From NCBI RefSeq assembly GCF_022811845.1, contig NZ_CP064266.1:3410001-3474000 (forward strand): a DNA stretch of 64,000 nucleotides, written 5' to 3'. The number at the start of each line of letters is the position of its first letter. The stretch's first letter is position 1. The position numbers were made by a program, and so were the translations under genes. The notes under the pieces were generated by a model. That model was not told the origin of the DNA. It saw only the letters and a program-made list of their open reading frames with translations, and searched no databases. Source of the stretch: Bacillus pseudomycoides. Lineage in GTDB: Bacteria > Bacillota > Bacilli > Bacillales > Bacillaceae_G. This document shows positions 1 to 8,794 of the stretch, one piece after another.

Positions 1-1
1 A

Positions 2-493
2 ATTTGGAAAGGATGTATACTTGCAATTCCATTGCTAGTATTATCTATAAGTTCATACATGGCTGGGAAGAAAATTGGTGATGAACAAGGTGTTATGAAA
101 AAATTTATATATATCGGATTCATACTAGCAGCAGCGTCTGTTATGCTTCCATTATTTTTAAAAGGAATTTACTTATTAATTATTTGTCTTGTTGTTATGG
201 GGATTGGCATTGGGATCGCTTTACCGTGTTTAGATGCTCTTATTACTCAAGGAATTGAAAAAGAACAGAGAGGGACGGTTACTTCTTTCTATAGTTCGAT
301 GCGTTTTATCGGTGTAGCTGCAGGACCGCCCCTCTATTCTTTTTTTATGAAGGGAGCAGATCATGAAGTTTTTTATTTAACAAGTATCTTTGCGATAATT
401 GGAGCAGTGGTTACAATTGTTTGGATTAAACCAGAGAAAAACCAATCTATTCTGAAGCAGCAGCCGAAACCGAAACCGAAACCAATTTCATAA
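2..493 (+). CDS. MFS transporter, C-terminal part (cut by window edge)
   Basis: Reading frame is open to the left edge, so this is the end of a longer gene. About 163 residues are visible. They contain four or five hydrophobic helices separated by short loops, with a glycine-rich helix (GIGIGIALP) and a cytoplasmic loop bearing EKEQRG, typical of the second half of 12-helix major facilitator drug or metabolite exporters (ACDE-like). The tail ends in a proline-lysine run encoded by three tandem CCGAAA units at 464-481, a likely slippage-prone microsatellite. Substrate cannot be told from this half. The transport family is fairly sure, the exact subfamily is not. Confidence 0.75.
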   Translation: MWKGCILAIPLLVLSISSYMAGKKIGDEQGVMKKFIYIGFILAAASVMLPLFLKGIYLLIICLVVMGIGIGIALPCLDALITQGIEKEQRGTVTSFYSSMRFIGVAAGPPLYSFFMKGADHEVFYLTSIFAIIGAVVTIVWIKPEKNQSILKQQPKPKPKPIS

Positions 494-551
494 TTTGTCC
501 TGTTATTCAATATTCATGCTAACTATAGATTTATTGTGTTTGCGAGTATGG

Positions 552-593
552 ATGAGAGTCACATATTTACAACATTTAATATGTGGCTCTCAT
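552..593. terminator. Bidirectional terminator
   Basis: A 16-bp inverted repeat with one mismatch (arms 552-567 and 578-593) around a 10-base loop lies between the convergent MFS and LysE genes. T-rich sequence follows on the plus side. Confidence 0.7.
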
Positions 594-604
594 TATTTTA
601 CTTG

Positions 605-1216
605 TTAAGTAATAAGTTGTTTCAGCATATAAAGAGCAACTCCCCAAATAATAACCCCTGAAATTTTATTTAGAATTGTAATTGTATTTCCTGATGAATC
701 TATTTTTCCAAGCACACGCCCTGCAAATGCTAAGCCGATAAACCAAAGCCAAGAAACCGTAATTGTTGTGAAAGTAAAAGCCCATTTTTCGCTGCCTACA
801 TATTGGATAGAGTTTGTGCCAATCACGCCAATCGTATCTAAGATTGCATGTGGATTCAATAAAGAAACAGAGGCGGCAAAGATAATTTGCTTTTTGATAG
901 TCATCGATTTTGCCTCAATCGTCTCTTTTGTAGACCCACTTTTCCAAATCATCCATCCCATATAAACCAAAAAGAAAAATCCAATTACATAAAGTGTGGT
1001 TGTTAGCCACGAAAAGGTAAGAAGCATAAGTGATACACCTTGTACTGCAATCAAAATTAAAATTGTATCGCAGATCGATGCGGTTAGAACAACTGGTGTA
1101 GCTCGCAAAATATTCGGCTGACTAGCACCTTGGTTAAAGACAAAGACGTTTTGTACACCTAATGGAATAATGAGTCCAAGAGCAAGAACTATTCCGTGAA
1201 GGATTGCGTTAGTCAT
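605..1216 (-). CDS. LysE/ArgO-type amino-acid exporter
   Basis: A 203-residue membrane protein with about six hydrophobic helices. The first helix carries the LysE-family pattern of glycine and proline followed by QNVFVFNQG, and a second conserved block reads LNPHAILDTIGVIG. LysE family members export basic or other amino acids. The start at 1216 is chosen because a strong AGGAGG-type site lies just upstream; a longer reading frame exists but has no such site. The gene diverges from a MocR/GabR-like regulator gene at 1337, a common exporter-regulator arrangement. That regulator is interrupted by a stop codon here, so control of this exporter may be altered. Substrate is inferred only at family level. 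Confidence 0.85.
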   Translation of the reverse strand: MTNAILHGIVLALGLIIPLGVQNVFVFNQGASQPNILRATPVVLTASICDTILILIAVQGVSLMLLTFSWLTTTLYVIGFFFLVYMGWMIWKSGSTKETIEAKSMTIKKQIIFAASVSLLNPHAILDTIGVIGTNSIQYVGSEKWAFTFTTITVSWLWFIGLAFAGRVLGKIDSSGNTITILNKISGVIIWGVALYMLKQLIT

Positions 1217-1295
1217 GTTATTCCCTCCTATATAAATAGCTGAAATATGATAGTGTATATTGTATAAAAGAAAAGCAAAATTGTATCCATCCATA

Positions 1296-1317
1296 TGGTT
1301 GGATAACAAACCAACCA
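1296..1317. promoter_or_regulatory. Palindrome in the exporter/regulator divergent region
   Basis: TGGTTGG (1296-1302) and CCAACCA (1311-1317) form a perfect 7-bp inverted repeat with an 8-base spacer. An overlapping near-palindrome pairs 1286-1295 with 1296-1305-type sequence. The position, between the divergent lysE-type and MocR-type genes, suits an operator for the regulator. This is inference. Confidence 0.4.
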
Positions 1318-1336
1318 AAAATAAGTGGGTGATAAT

Positions 1337-2788
1337 ATGGAGCAATTTGACTGGAAGCCAACTGGATCTTCTCCGATTCCCTTATATAAACAAATTGAGG
1401 AGTATATAAAATAGAAAATCCTAAATGGAGAATGGACGATTGGTACAAAATTACCGTCACAGCGAGCTTTCTCGCGTGCATTTGAAGTAAATCGAAGTAC
1501 AATTGTAATGGCTTTAGATGAATTAGCAGCGCAAGGATTCGTTGAGGGAAAGGGTAGAAAGGGGACAATTGTGAGAAATGATACATGGAGTGTAGCCACT
1601 TTGGCATCACCTCCTAACTGGAATTCTTATGTAGAAACAGGTATTTATTATCCGAATCTTCCTACCATTCAAGAAATTAATCAAGCGGAATTTTATCCCA
1701 ACATCATTCGGTTAGGTACTGGTGAACTTTCACCAGAGCTGTTACCTGGGAAGAAAATGAAGCAAATTATGAAGGGATTTTCTCATAAGAAAATTCCTCT
1801 AGGATACGAGGAACCAAGAGGGGACTTTAAATTAAGGGAACAAATAGCAAAGTATTTGCAAAAATACGATATTCTTACATCACCTGCATCTATATTAATT
1901 GTTTCGGGAGCAATTCAAGCATTGCAGCTTGTTTCAATGGGACTTCTCCACAAAGGCTCGTCCATTTTACTTGAAAAACCATCGTATTTATATTCTCTCA
2001 ATGTTTTTCAATCTGCAGGAATGCGTTTATTTGGTATTCCAATGGATGATCAGGGGATACAGCCATCACTTATTTCAAAATATAAAAGACAATTTAATGG
2101 CTCCATTTTATATACCATCCCGTCTTTTCATAATCCAACAAGTCTTGTGATGAATGAACAAAGAAGGCAAGAAGTTATGAAAGTATGTAATGAAATGGGA
2201 TTACCTATAATTGAAGATGCTGTGTATCAAGATTTGTGGCTGGATTCTTCTCCGCCAAAACCATTGAAGGCATATGATACAAATGGGATTGTACTTCATA
2301 TTGGAAGTATGTCAAAAGTTATTAGTCCTGGTTTAAGAATTGGCTGGATTGTTGGACCAGAACCAGTCATTAAAAGATTGGCAGATATAAAGATGCAAAT
2401 GGATTATGGCTCGAGTTCGTTATCGCAACGAGCTGCTGCGGAATGCTTTGCAAGTGGGGTATATGAGCAACATATACAGCAAATACGGATTGAGTTAAAA
2501 AAACGGAGAGACTTTATGCTCGAAATGTTAGAGAAATACTGTAGAGATGTAACAACTTGGAAAATACCAACTGGTGGGTTTTACATTTGGTTACATATTA
2601 AACCAAACATTCCGATGAGGGAGTTGTTTGAAAAAGCATTACAAGAAAAAATCCTACTCAACCCTGGAAATGTGTATGATAGAAATGCAAGCCAATATTT
2701 ACGCCTTTCTTATTCATATGCTTCAATGCATGATATAGAAAAAGGTGTTAGAACGGTTGCGAGATTGATAAAGAATCTCTCAATATAA
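1337..2788 (+). pseudogene. MocR/GabR-type regulator with in-frame TAG
   Basis: An ATG at 1337 opens a 484-codon frame that fits the usual length of MocR regulators: an N-terminal GntR winged helix (residues about 12-80) followed by a class I aminotransferase domain. Codon 26 (1412-1414) is TAG, immediately after EEYIK in the first helix of the DNA-binding domain; the frame then continues without a shift through LPSQRAFSR and the wing. The aminotransferase part keeps the pyridoxal-phosphate lysine (about K327 in SMSK). A restart at 1508 would drop the recognition helix. The body shows no other damage, so the mutation looks recent. Such regulators sense an amino-acid-like ligand and control the neighbouring transporter. 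Confidence 0.85.
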
Positions 2789-2855
2789 TGACTATATTTT
2801 TTTAGAAGTAAAAAATGATATCATAGATGCTAGTAACTGAAAAAGGGGAAGAAAT

Positions 2856-3023
2856 ATGAAACAATATGTTATTTGTCAAGTTATTGATGGAATAAAATAT
2901 TTAGCTGCCTATGCAGAAACAAGACAAGAAGCGATTGAAAAAGCTGAATTATTAGGGTTAAGAACAGGAGGACGCTATGTTGTTGTTACTGCTGAAGAAG
3001 CGGAAGGGTTACAGTATCCTTAA
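2856..3023 (+). CDS. Small conserved protein, 55 aa (DUF3933-like)
   Basis: A 55-residue frame begins with MKQYVICQVIDG and ends EGLQYP. It is preceded by a good AAAAGGGG-type binding site nine bases before the ATG. The composition is soluble, with a short beta strand, an EAIEKAELLGL helix and a second strand, suggesting a compact alpha/beta fold. It resembles the small DUF3933 proteins of the Bacillus cereus group as I remember them; function is unknown. It has its own terminator and no close operon partner. Confidence 0.75.
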   Translation: MKQYVICQVIDGIKYLAAYAETRQEAIEKAELLGLRTGGRYVVVTAEEAEGLQYP

Positions 3024-3045
3024 TTGTTAAGCTACTAAAATAGAG

Positions 3046-3076
3046 AAAAAGAGTGAATCTAAGATTCGCTCTTTTT
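3046..3076 (+). terminator. Terminator of the 55-aa gene
   Basis: GAGTGAATC and GATTCGCTC arms with a short loop, flanked by A and T runs. Confidence 0.8.
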
Positions 3077-3249
3077 TCATATTTGTATAAAATTAACTTC
3101 AAATATCGTTTCTTTGTGTCTAAGATAATATTATAATTATTTCTGTATATTGTAATATTATATTTGAAAACGGTAATAAGAATGCTGTATGAGCTTATAA
3201 GTATTATTTTAACCATAGAAAATACATAGGTGATAGAGGAGAGAATAAA

Positions 3250-4083
3250 ATGAATGAAGTAAACATGCGGCCTAAAAAAAGGTCTAAGTATCGTATTATG
3301 TTAGGAACGTGGTATTACTCTGTAAAAAGGAATATTCAATGGTTAACGGATGGGAAAAAGTATGCTAAAACTTTTCAACAAGAAAAGTTACCTTGTACTG
3401 TTATACAGCATCGAACGATACTGCTTCGTAAACTTAAAGATGTAGATATGTGGTATCAAGAGAATAAAATTATTAATTTAAAAATCGCTATTAAACAGTT
3501 AAACGGTGTTGTAATTAAGCCGGGAGAAACATTTTCTTATTGGCGTTTAATAGGTAAGACTACAAAGAGAAAAGGGTATGTAGAAGGAATGGTGTTGCAT
3601 TATGGTACTTTTAAACCAGGAGTTGGAGGTGGGCTTTGTCAACTTTCAAATTTAATATACTGGATGACATTACATACAACACTAACCATAACAGAACGAT
3701 ATCGTCATAGCTATGATGTATTTCCTGATTCAAAGCGTACACAGCCGTTTGGAAGTGGTGCGACTTGCTCCTACAACTATCTTGATTTACAAATAAAAAA
3801 TGAAACAGATCAAGCTTATCAACTTCATCTTTACGTGACAGACGAACACTTAGTAGGGGAATGGAGAACAGCCTATCCTCAGCTTTACCAATATGAAGTA
3901 TATGAAAAAGAACATGCAGTTAAGCCAGCTTATTGGGGTGGCTATATCCGACGTAATGTCATACATCGTAGAGTGTTTAATCAACAAAAACAGTTTGTTG
4001 AGGATCAATATGTAACGGAAAATCATGCAATAATGATGTATGAACCACTTCTGTCTTATAGTAGTGATAAAAGTGAGGAGTAG
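3250..4083 (+). CDS. VanW family protein
   Basis: A 277-residue protein with the VanW domain over about residues 85-230: an opening KPGETFSYWRLIG block, then GGGLCQLSNLIYW and a region with HSYDVFPDSKRTQPFGSGAT. VanW is found in some glycopeptide-resistance clusters and in many Bacillus genomes, but its biochemical role is not established. No van resistance genes lie nearby, so this is a stand-alone copy and not evidence of vancomycin resistance. No signal peptide or membrane helix is obvious. The start at 3250 has a GGAG-type binding site. The N-terminus is unusually basic and aromatic. Confidence 0.85.
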   Translation: MNEVNMRPKKRSKYRIMLGTWYYSVKRNIQWLTDGKKYAKTFQQEKLPCTVIQHRTILLRKLKDVDMWYQENKIINLKIAIKQLNGVVIKPGETFSYWRLIGKTTKRKGYVEGMVLHYGTFKPGVGGGLCQLSNLIYWMTLHTTLTITERYRHSYDVFPDSKRTQPFGSGATCSYNYLDLQIKNETDQAYQLHLYVTDEHLVGEWRTAYPQLYQYEVYEKEHAVKPAYWGGYIRRNVIHRRVFNQQKQFVEDQYVTENHAIMMYEPLLSYSSDKSEE

Positions 4084-4163
4084 CGCTTTATGAATAAGCC
4101 TAATAAAATGAAATTTTAATTTTACGGATAGATAATCTTACCTCTAACACTTTTACTTTCGTC

Positions 4164-4210
4164 GAATTTTGAGTTGGCGGTATAATTGTTCGTAAGTAGT
4201 AGGATAAAAT
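4164..4210 (+). repeat. Diverged bcr-like repeat fragment
   Basis: This 47-base stretch aligns without gaps to 30501-30547, with 37 identical positions. It lies between the vanW and patatin genes. See the better-preserved copy near 30.5 kb. Flanking arms (4093-4103 and 4221-4231) form an 11-base inverted repeat around it. Confidence 0.5.
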
Positions 4211-4351
4211 ATTTAGTCTATTAGGCTTATTTTTTTATGATTTAGTGTTCTTACAATATCCATGTGAAAATGATGAAAAAAGTAAATGAATACAGTAAGA
4301 GGTATTATTCTAAGGATTCTATGGATAGTGAAGCTAATTTGTTTTTCAAAT

Positions 4352-5275
4352 TCAATTCCCGTTTCTAAATCGATTAATATATATTTTGAAATTCCAAGAC
4401 TGTAAAAATTTTTCGGCAGCGCTAAAGCCAGACTGATAGAGCCATTCTTTTTCATCAGTAGTTAATTGGAATTGTGTACTTGTAATTGTTCCAGTTGGAA
4501 TTGTAATGGTTCTTGCTTTCGATTCTTTATCTAGATGGCGTAAGTCGTGTGCTTGCATCATCGTTTTGAATAAGCCTTTAAACATAGAGAGGGGATCTTT
4601 ATAAGGGACAGGTTCAGCTTGTATTTCATTTTTTACAAAATGAAAACCAAAAGTTGGCCAACGGGGGATATTAGGGGAGTCAAAAATCCAAATTGGATAA
4701 TTACTAAGAAGACCGCCATCAACCATATAACAAGGTTGTTTCCATTTTGGTGTTTTCCACTTTACTGGTTCGAAATAGAAAGGGATGGTGCTGCTCATTC
4801 TAACTGCTTTTGCAATAGAGAAATCTTGATTTGTAAATCCGTAGTTTGGTAAATCATCGGGGAAAATGACCATTTTTCCATTACTAATATCTGAGGCAAT
4901 AATTTTTAAGTTTTGTGGATTAGATAAATCGCTAAAATTATGAATGTCTTTGTTGTGTAGTAAGTCTTCTAACCATTTTTCTAAAAAATCATTTGAATAA
5001 ATTCCTAATCTAGTCCATGCATTTAATCCCTTTCCCACAAAAGGAATTTTATCAAGTAAAGTTTTTTTAAGAAATTGATGATAATCAACGTTATTTATAA
5101 TTGTTTTTAACTCTGCACAAGAGTAGCCTGCGGCTAGAAGAGCTGCAATAATAGCCCCAGCAGATGTTCCCGCTACACGTTCCCACTCATAGCCATGCTT
5201 TGTTAATGCACAAATTGCTCCAACATGTGCAATTCCGCGTACGCCGCCACCTTCAAAAACACCATCAATTTTCAT
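4352..5275 (-). CDS. Patatin-like phospholipase
   Basis: A 307-residue protein with the complete patatin signature: oxyanion-hole glycines GGGVRG at residues 9-14, the nucleophile in GTSAG (S38), and the catalytic aspartate in DGG (about D186). The dyad enzymes of this family hydrolyse phospholipids or neutral lipids. No signal peptide is visible, so it is probably cytosolic or membrane-peripheral. The start at 5275 is preferred over an upstream TTG because AAAGGA sits at good distance. The gene follows the yjcZ-type gene on the same strand but a strong terminator separates them. The substrate is unknown. Confidence 0.9.
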   Translation of the reverse strand: MKIDGVFEGGGVRGIAHVGAICALTKHGYEWERVAGTSAGAIIAALLAAGYSCAELKTIINNVDYHQFLKKTLLDKIPFVGKGLNAWTRLGIYSNDFLEKWLEDLLHNKDIHNFSDLSNPQNLKIIASDISNGKMVIFPDDLPNYGFTNQDFSIAKAVRMSSTIPFYFEPVKWKTPKWKQPCYMVDGGLLSNYPIWIFDSPNIPRWPTFGFHFVKNEIQAEPVPYKDPLSMFKGLFKTMMQAHDLRHLDKESKARTITIPTGTITSTQFQLTTDEKEWLYQSGFSAAEKFLQSWNFKIYINRFRNGN

Positions 5276-5314
5276 AGGGATAATTCCTTTCAAAGGTTAG
5301 ATTTACTGTATAGC

Positions 5315-5344
5315 AAAAAAGCACGCGAATCACGTGCTTTTTTT
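5315..5344 (-). terminator. Terminator between yjcZ-type and patatin genes
   Basis: GCACG and CGTGC stem flanked by A6 and T7 runs, so it can work in either direction; it closes the upstream minus-strand gene. Confidence 0.75.
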
Positions 5345-5365
5345 ACAATAGTTTTTAAAGATTAC

Positions 5366-5527
5366 TTAGCAACTGATGAATCCGCCCCAGCAGCTAGCTC
5401 CAATGATGATTAAAAGGATGAATAAAACGATTAATAAAGCGAAACCGCCGTAACCGCAGCCACCGCCGCCGTATCCATAACCACCACAACTATATCCGTA
5501 ACCACCACAACCGTATCCGAAACCCAT
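5366..5527 (-). CDS. YjcZ family small spore-associated protein
   Basis: A 53-residue protein with an N-terminal half made of Gly-Tyr-Cys repeats (YGCGGYGYSCGGYGYGGGG) and a C-terminal hydrophobic helix FALLIVLFILLIIIGASCWGG. This two-part design is that of YjcZ-type sporulation proteins in Bacillus. The start at 5527 has a strong AGGAGG site; the frame also extends upstream without support. The glycine-tyrosine-cysteine part suggests a cross-linkable surface protein of the spore, with the helix anchoring it in a membrane. A second, shorter relative lies at 45.6 kb. Confidence 0.85.
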   Translation of the reverse strand: MGFGYGCGGYGYSCGGYGYGGGGCGYGGFALLIVLFILLIIIGASCWGGFISC

Positions 5528-5765
5528 ATGGAATGCCTCCTTATAATAAAAGTTGGAATGAAGCAGAATGAACAATGGAGGATCTGTTAGAAGGAATGAT
5601 GAAAGATCGTTTTTGTAGGAACAATGTATACTATGCTGTTTTAAACTTGTTCGCGTCCTAGGGATAAGCCCGTTTTTTTTGAATCGTATATTTTGATTTT
5701 TCATGATGAAGGAAATGCTGTATGTATGCTATGATACGGATAGTACATTTACGTAAGGAGAATTT

Positions 5766-6503
5766 ATGAGAAACCAAATTGATTCATTAATTGATAAACA
5801 TAATTTAACCCATATAAAAAGAGAACTACTAGCTACTATATTTCCATGTGTAAAAGTTATTCCAAGACAAGAAGAGTCACTTCCAATTGGCTGTTCCAAG
5901 ATGGGAGGACTTCCTGATGTTCCATCTACATTTGAATATCCAACTTATGAAGGAAAGGAATTGGATTTTATTGCACAATTCAATTTAGCTGATCTACAAG
6001 GTGTAGGCATGGATCATGATTTACCTGAAACAGGTATGTTGTATTTTTTCTATAATGTTAATTATCAACATGAAGGTACTTGGTGTGTGCTATATTATAA
6101 CGAGCCGACCGAGCGATTACAGAGAGTGAATAATAAACAATCAAAGTATACACAATGTGCATTAACATTTAAATTAACATATAAGCTCCCAGAATTATTT
6201 ATTGAAGACGAAGCAGATTCGGATCGTTTTCTACAATTATTAGAAGAGTTAATGCCAGATCATTATGATAACCACCAAGTATTTGGTGAGCCGTTCTCAG
6301 TTCAAAGAGAAGTGTTTGAGGAGGCTGGAGAATATACTGGTATTCCTGATCATGATATGACGTTGTTATTCCAAATTGACTCTGATTATGCAAACTGTCA
6401 TATGATGTGGGGGGATTTAGGGATGTTATATTTCTGTATTGGAAATGAAGATTTAAAGCAGCGTCGTTTTGAAAATACATGTTGTATATTGCAGTCTTGT
6501 TAG
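5766..6503 (+). CDS. DUF1963 (YwqG-like) protein
   Basis: A 245-residue soluble protein with the DUF1963/YwqG layout: an N-terminal region, a GGLPDVPSTFEYP block, DFIAQFNLADLQ, LPETGMLYFFY, and near the C-terminus FQIDSD...MMWGDLGMLYFCI. Family members are widespread in bacteria and have no settled function. The start at 5766 has TAAGGAGA nearby. The gene stands alone between terminators. Confidence 0.85.
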   Translation: MRNQIDSLIDKHNLTHIKRELLATIFPCVKVIPRQEESLPIGCSKMGGLPDVPSTFEYPTYEGKELDFIAQFNLADLQGVGMDHDLPETGMLYFFYNVNYQHEGTWCVLYYNEPTERLQRVNNKQSKYTQCALTFKLTYKLPELFIEDEADSDRFLQLLEELMPDHYDNHQVFGEPFSVQREVFEEAGEYTGIPDHDMTLLFQIDSDYANCHMMWGDLGMLYFCIGNEDLKQRRFENTCCILQSC

Positions 6504-6507
6504 AAAG

Positions 6508-6548
6508 AAAAGCAGTAGTTAATTCTTATTAGAACCTACTGCTTTTTT
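6508..6548 (+). terminator. Terminator of the YwqG-like gene
   Basis: AAAAGCAGTAG and CTACTGCTTTTTT arms around a 17-base loop. Confidence 0.85.
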
Positions 6549-6704
6549 ACAGTATGTTTTTGTGATATCGAAATAATTATTTAAATAAATATAAGTATTA
6601 AATGATATGGATAATCGCATATTTTCTTTTTGAAAAAATATTGTATACTTTAAAAATATAAGGGGTTTTTTTCGTATATTTTTAGAGTAGAAGGATGTGG
6701 CGAG

Positions 6705-7865
6705 ATGAAGAAAATAAACAAGTATGTAACAGCTGTCGCACTTTGTTCAACAATCATGATAGGTGGTTTACAAGTGCCTGCTGTATCATATGCAGCTACA
6801 AATACAAAAGTGGTAGCTACGCAATCAGACGCAAAAATGTTAGGAGATTTCCGAAAAGAATTAAAAAAACATATTGATAATCGTGAAGAGAATATTACAA
6901 TCACATATAAAACAAAAGCTAAGAATGGTAGAGAAGTGATGGATACGCTCTATAAAGAGTATACTAAAATAGTAGATGCAGATGAGTATTTAAAATATAA
7001 TGTAGCAGGTACAAAATATTCAATTCGTGGTATACCAGGAAACTATACTTTCACATTACAAATTACATATCGTGAATCAAAAGAACAAACACAATATGTA
7101 AAGGCACAAGCAAAATCAATTATAAGTTCTATTTTGAAGACGGGCATGGATGAGCATGAAAAGGTGAAAGTAATTCATGATTATGTTGTGAAACATGTTT
7201 CATATGATACTTCCTATAAGGCTTATACAGCATATGAAGCATTGGCAAACCGCTCTGCTGTGTGTCAAGGATATACACTATTAACATATCAATTATTAAA
7301 AGAAGCAGGGATTCAATCCCATATTGTAACAGGAAAAGGGAATGGGCAAGCTCATGCTTGGAATTTAGTGAAGATCGAGAATAAATGGTATCATCTTGAT
7401 ACAACATTTGATGACCCAGTTCCAGATAAAGCAGGTCGTGTGACATATTCTTATTATAATATGTCTGACGAGCAGTTAGGAAAAGACCATGAGTGGGATC
7501 GTAGTAAATATCCAAAAGCATCAACTAATTATTATAACGAATTAACAAGTAAAATAAAAAAAGGTGGTTCTAAAGCGGTAGTATATCAACAAATGCTAAA
7601 AGATACGAACTTAATTTATCTATCCGCGCAATATGGAGCTGAAAATTACAATGAATTTAAAGGTAAATTGCAAAAGCAATTCACTGCAAAGCCTACAAAA
7701 GTAGAAGTGCGTTATAAACAGTCAATGGATGGAACAATGCAAGATATTAAAAAAGCATTAAATGAACTTTCTTGGCCAAAAGGAGCAAAGCGAGTTTCAT
7801 ATCAAGTTGCACCATATAGTGCAATGGCAGGCTATTCATTAGCGACAATCACATTCACATATTAA
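6705..7865 (+). CDS. Secreted transglutaminase-like domain protein
   Basis: A 386-residue protein with a signal peptide (MKKINKYVTAVALC..., cleavage near AVSYAA at about residue 30). The central part (about residues 145-240) is a transglutaminase/protease-like fold with a complete Cys-His-Asp triad: C187 in SAVCQGY, H217 in GQAHAW and D232 in YHLDTTFDDP. Such proteins in Bacillus are thought to act on cell-surface or extracellular proteins, as proteases or cross-linkers; which applies here is not clear. The C-terminal 130 residues lack a recognised domain. It is transcribed alone, with its own terminator. Confidence 0.85.
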   Translation: MKKINKYVTAVALCSTIMIGGLQVPAVSYAATNTKVVATQSDAKMLGDFRKELKKHIDNREENITITYKTKAKNGREVMDTLYKEYTKIVDADEYLKYNVAGTKYSIRGIPGNYTFTLQITYRESKEQTQYVKAQAKSIISSILKTGMDEHEKVKVIHDYVVKHVSYDTSYKAYTAYEALANRSAVCQGYTLLTYQLLKEAGIQSHIVTGKGNGQAHAWNLVKIENKWYHLDTTFDDPVPDKAGRVTYSYYNMSDEQLGKDHEWDRSKYPKASTNYYNELTSKIKKGGSKAVVYQQMLKDTNLIYLSAQYGAENYNEFKGKLQKQFTAKPTKVEVRYKQSMDGTMQDIKKALNELSWPKGAKRVSYQVAPYSAMAGYSLATITFTY

Positions 7866-7867
7866 TG

Positions 7868-7899
7868 AAAAGGGGCATCTGTAACAGGTGCTCTTTTTT
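7868..7899 (+). terminator. Terminator of the transglutaminase-like gene
   Basis: GGGGCATCTGT and ACAGGTGCTC arms followed by T6. Confidence 0.85.
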
Positions 7900-7996
7900 G
7901 TATTTGTGAGTGTGAACTTTTTGTGATAGTTAGAAAGGAGTCTACTATAGTTAGAATATGGTAAATTTATCAAAAGGCGAAGGGGGTGAGGGCAGA

Positions 7997-8194
7997 ATGT
8001 CTTTGTTTGAAAATGATATGTTTGCAGTGATTTACTTGTGTGTCATGATAGGCCTTATCGTTTTATTTCTCGTGTCTTTTAGTCTATTTATCAGAAGATT
8101 ATTAATAAATTCTTCTATCAAAAATATTCATTCCGATCAGATAGAGAAGAAACTCGATAAAATTATTGAATTACTTGAAAAAGATAAAAAATAA
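7997..8194 (+). CDS. Small membrane protein, DUF4083-like
   Basis: A 65-residue protein with one N-terminal transmembrane helix (FAVIYLCVMIGLIVLFLVSF) followed by an FIRRLL motif and a charged C-terminal helix (EKKLDKIIELLEKDKK). This matches the DUF4083 layout in Bacillus. The start at 7997 is chosen over 7958 because a GGGGGTGAGGG site lies directly upstream of it. The gene precedes the NUDIX gene by 39 bases and may be cotranscribed. Function is unknown. Confidence 0.75.
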   Translation: MSLFENDMFAVIYLCVMIGLIVLFLVSFSLFIRRLLINSSIKNIHSDQIEKKLDKIIELLEKDKK

Positions 8195-8233
8195 TGAAAT
8201 AGAATAGCTGAAAGGTATATTGGAGGAGTTAAG

Positions 8234-8695
8234 ATGGCTGATTATATTAGAAAATTACGAACAAAAGTCGGGCATGAATGTGTACTGTTAAATTTTTCTG
8301 GTGGATGTGTTTTTAATGAAGTTGGTGAAGTACTTCTCCAAAAAAGAGGAGATAACGGTGCATGGGGATTTCCTGGCGGAGCAATGGAGATTGGAGAATC
8401 AGCTGAAGAAACTGCAATTCGAGAAATAAAGGAAGAGACTGGGTATATCGTGCAAGTGAATGAACTTATAGGCGTAGATACAAAGTATTTTCATACATAT
8501 CCGAATGGAGATCAAGCGCAGACAATCGGTATGTTCTTTAAGTGTTCTATTATTGGTGGAAGTAAAAAGATAGATGGGGAAGAAACATTAGATTTGAAGT
8601 TTTTCTCGTTAAATCAAATGCCAACTCTATTCAATGAACAACATCGAGATTGTTTAGATGATATTTTGAAGGGAAGAATGGCTGTATATCGTTAA
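8234..8695 (+). CDS. NUDIX hydrolase
   Basis: A 153-residue protein whose central part carries a full NUDIX box: GGAMEIGESAEETAIREIKE continuing into ETGY, with the GX5EX7REUXEEXGU residues in place. The fold hydrolyses nucleoside diphosphates linked to another group. The exact substrate cannot be predicted. The binding site TTGGAGGAG lies eight bases before the ATG. It probably forms a short operon with the preceding small membrane protein gene. Confidence 0.9.
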   Translation: MADYIRKLRTKVGHECVLLNFSGGCVFNEVGEVLLQKRGDNGAWGFPGGAMEIGESAEETAIREIKEETGYIVQVNELIGVDTKYFHTYPNGDQAQTIGMFFKCSIIGGSKKIDGEETLDLKFFSLNQMPTLFNEQHRDCLDDILKGRMAVYR

Positions 8696-8794
8696 CGAAA
8701 AAACTACATTAAAAAGAATATCGTACATTTTTATTTAGTTAATAGTTGGTTCGTTTCATGTGGCAATAGATTTTAAAGATAAGAGGAAAAAGAT

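Noticed and set aside
3250..4083. Vancomycin resistance by VanW
   Set aside because: VanW alone does not give resistance and no vanHAX genes are in the window.
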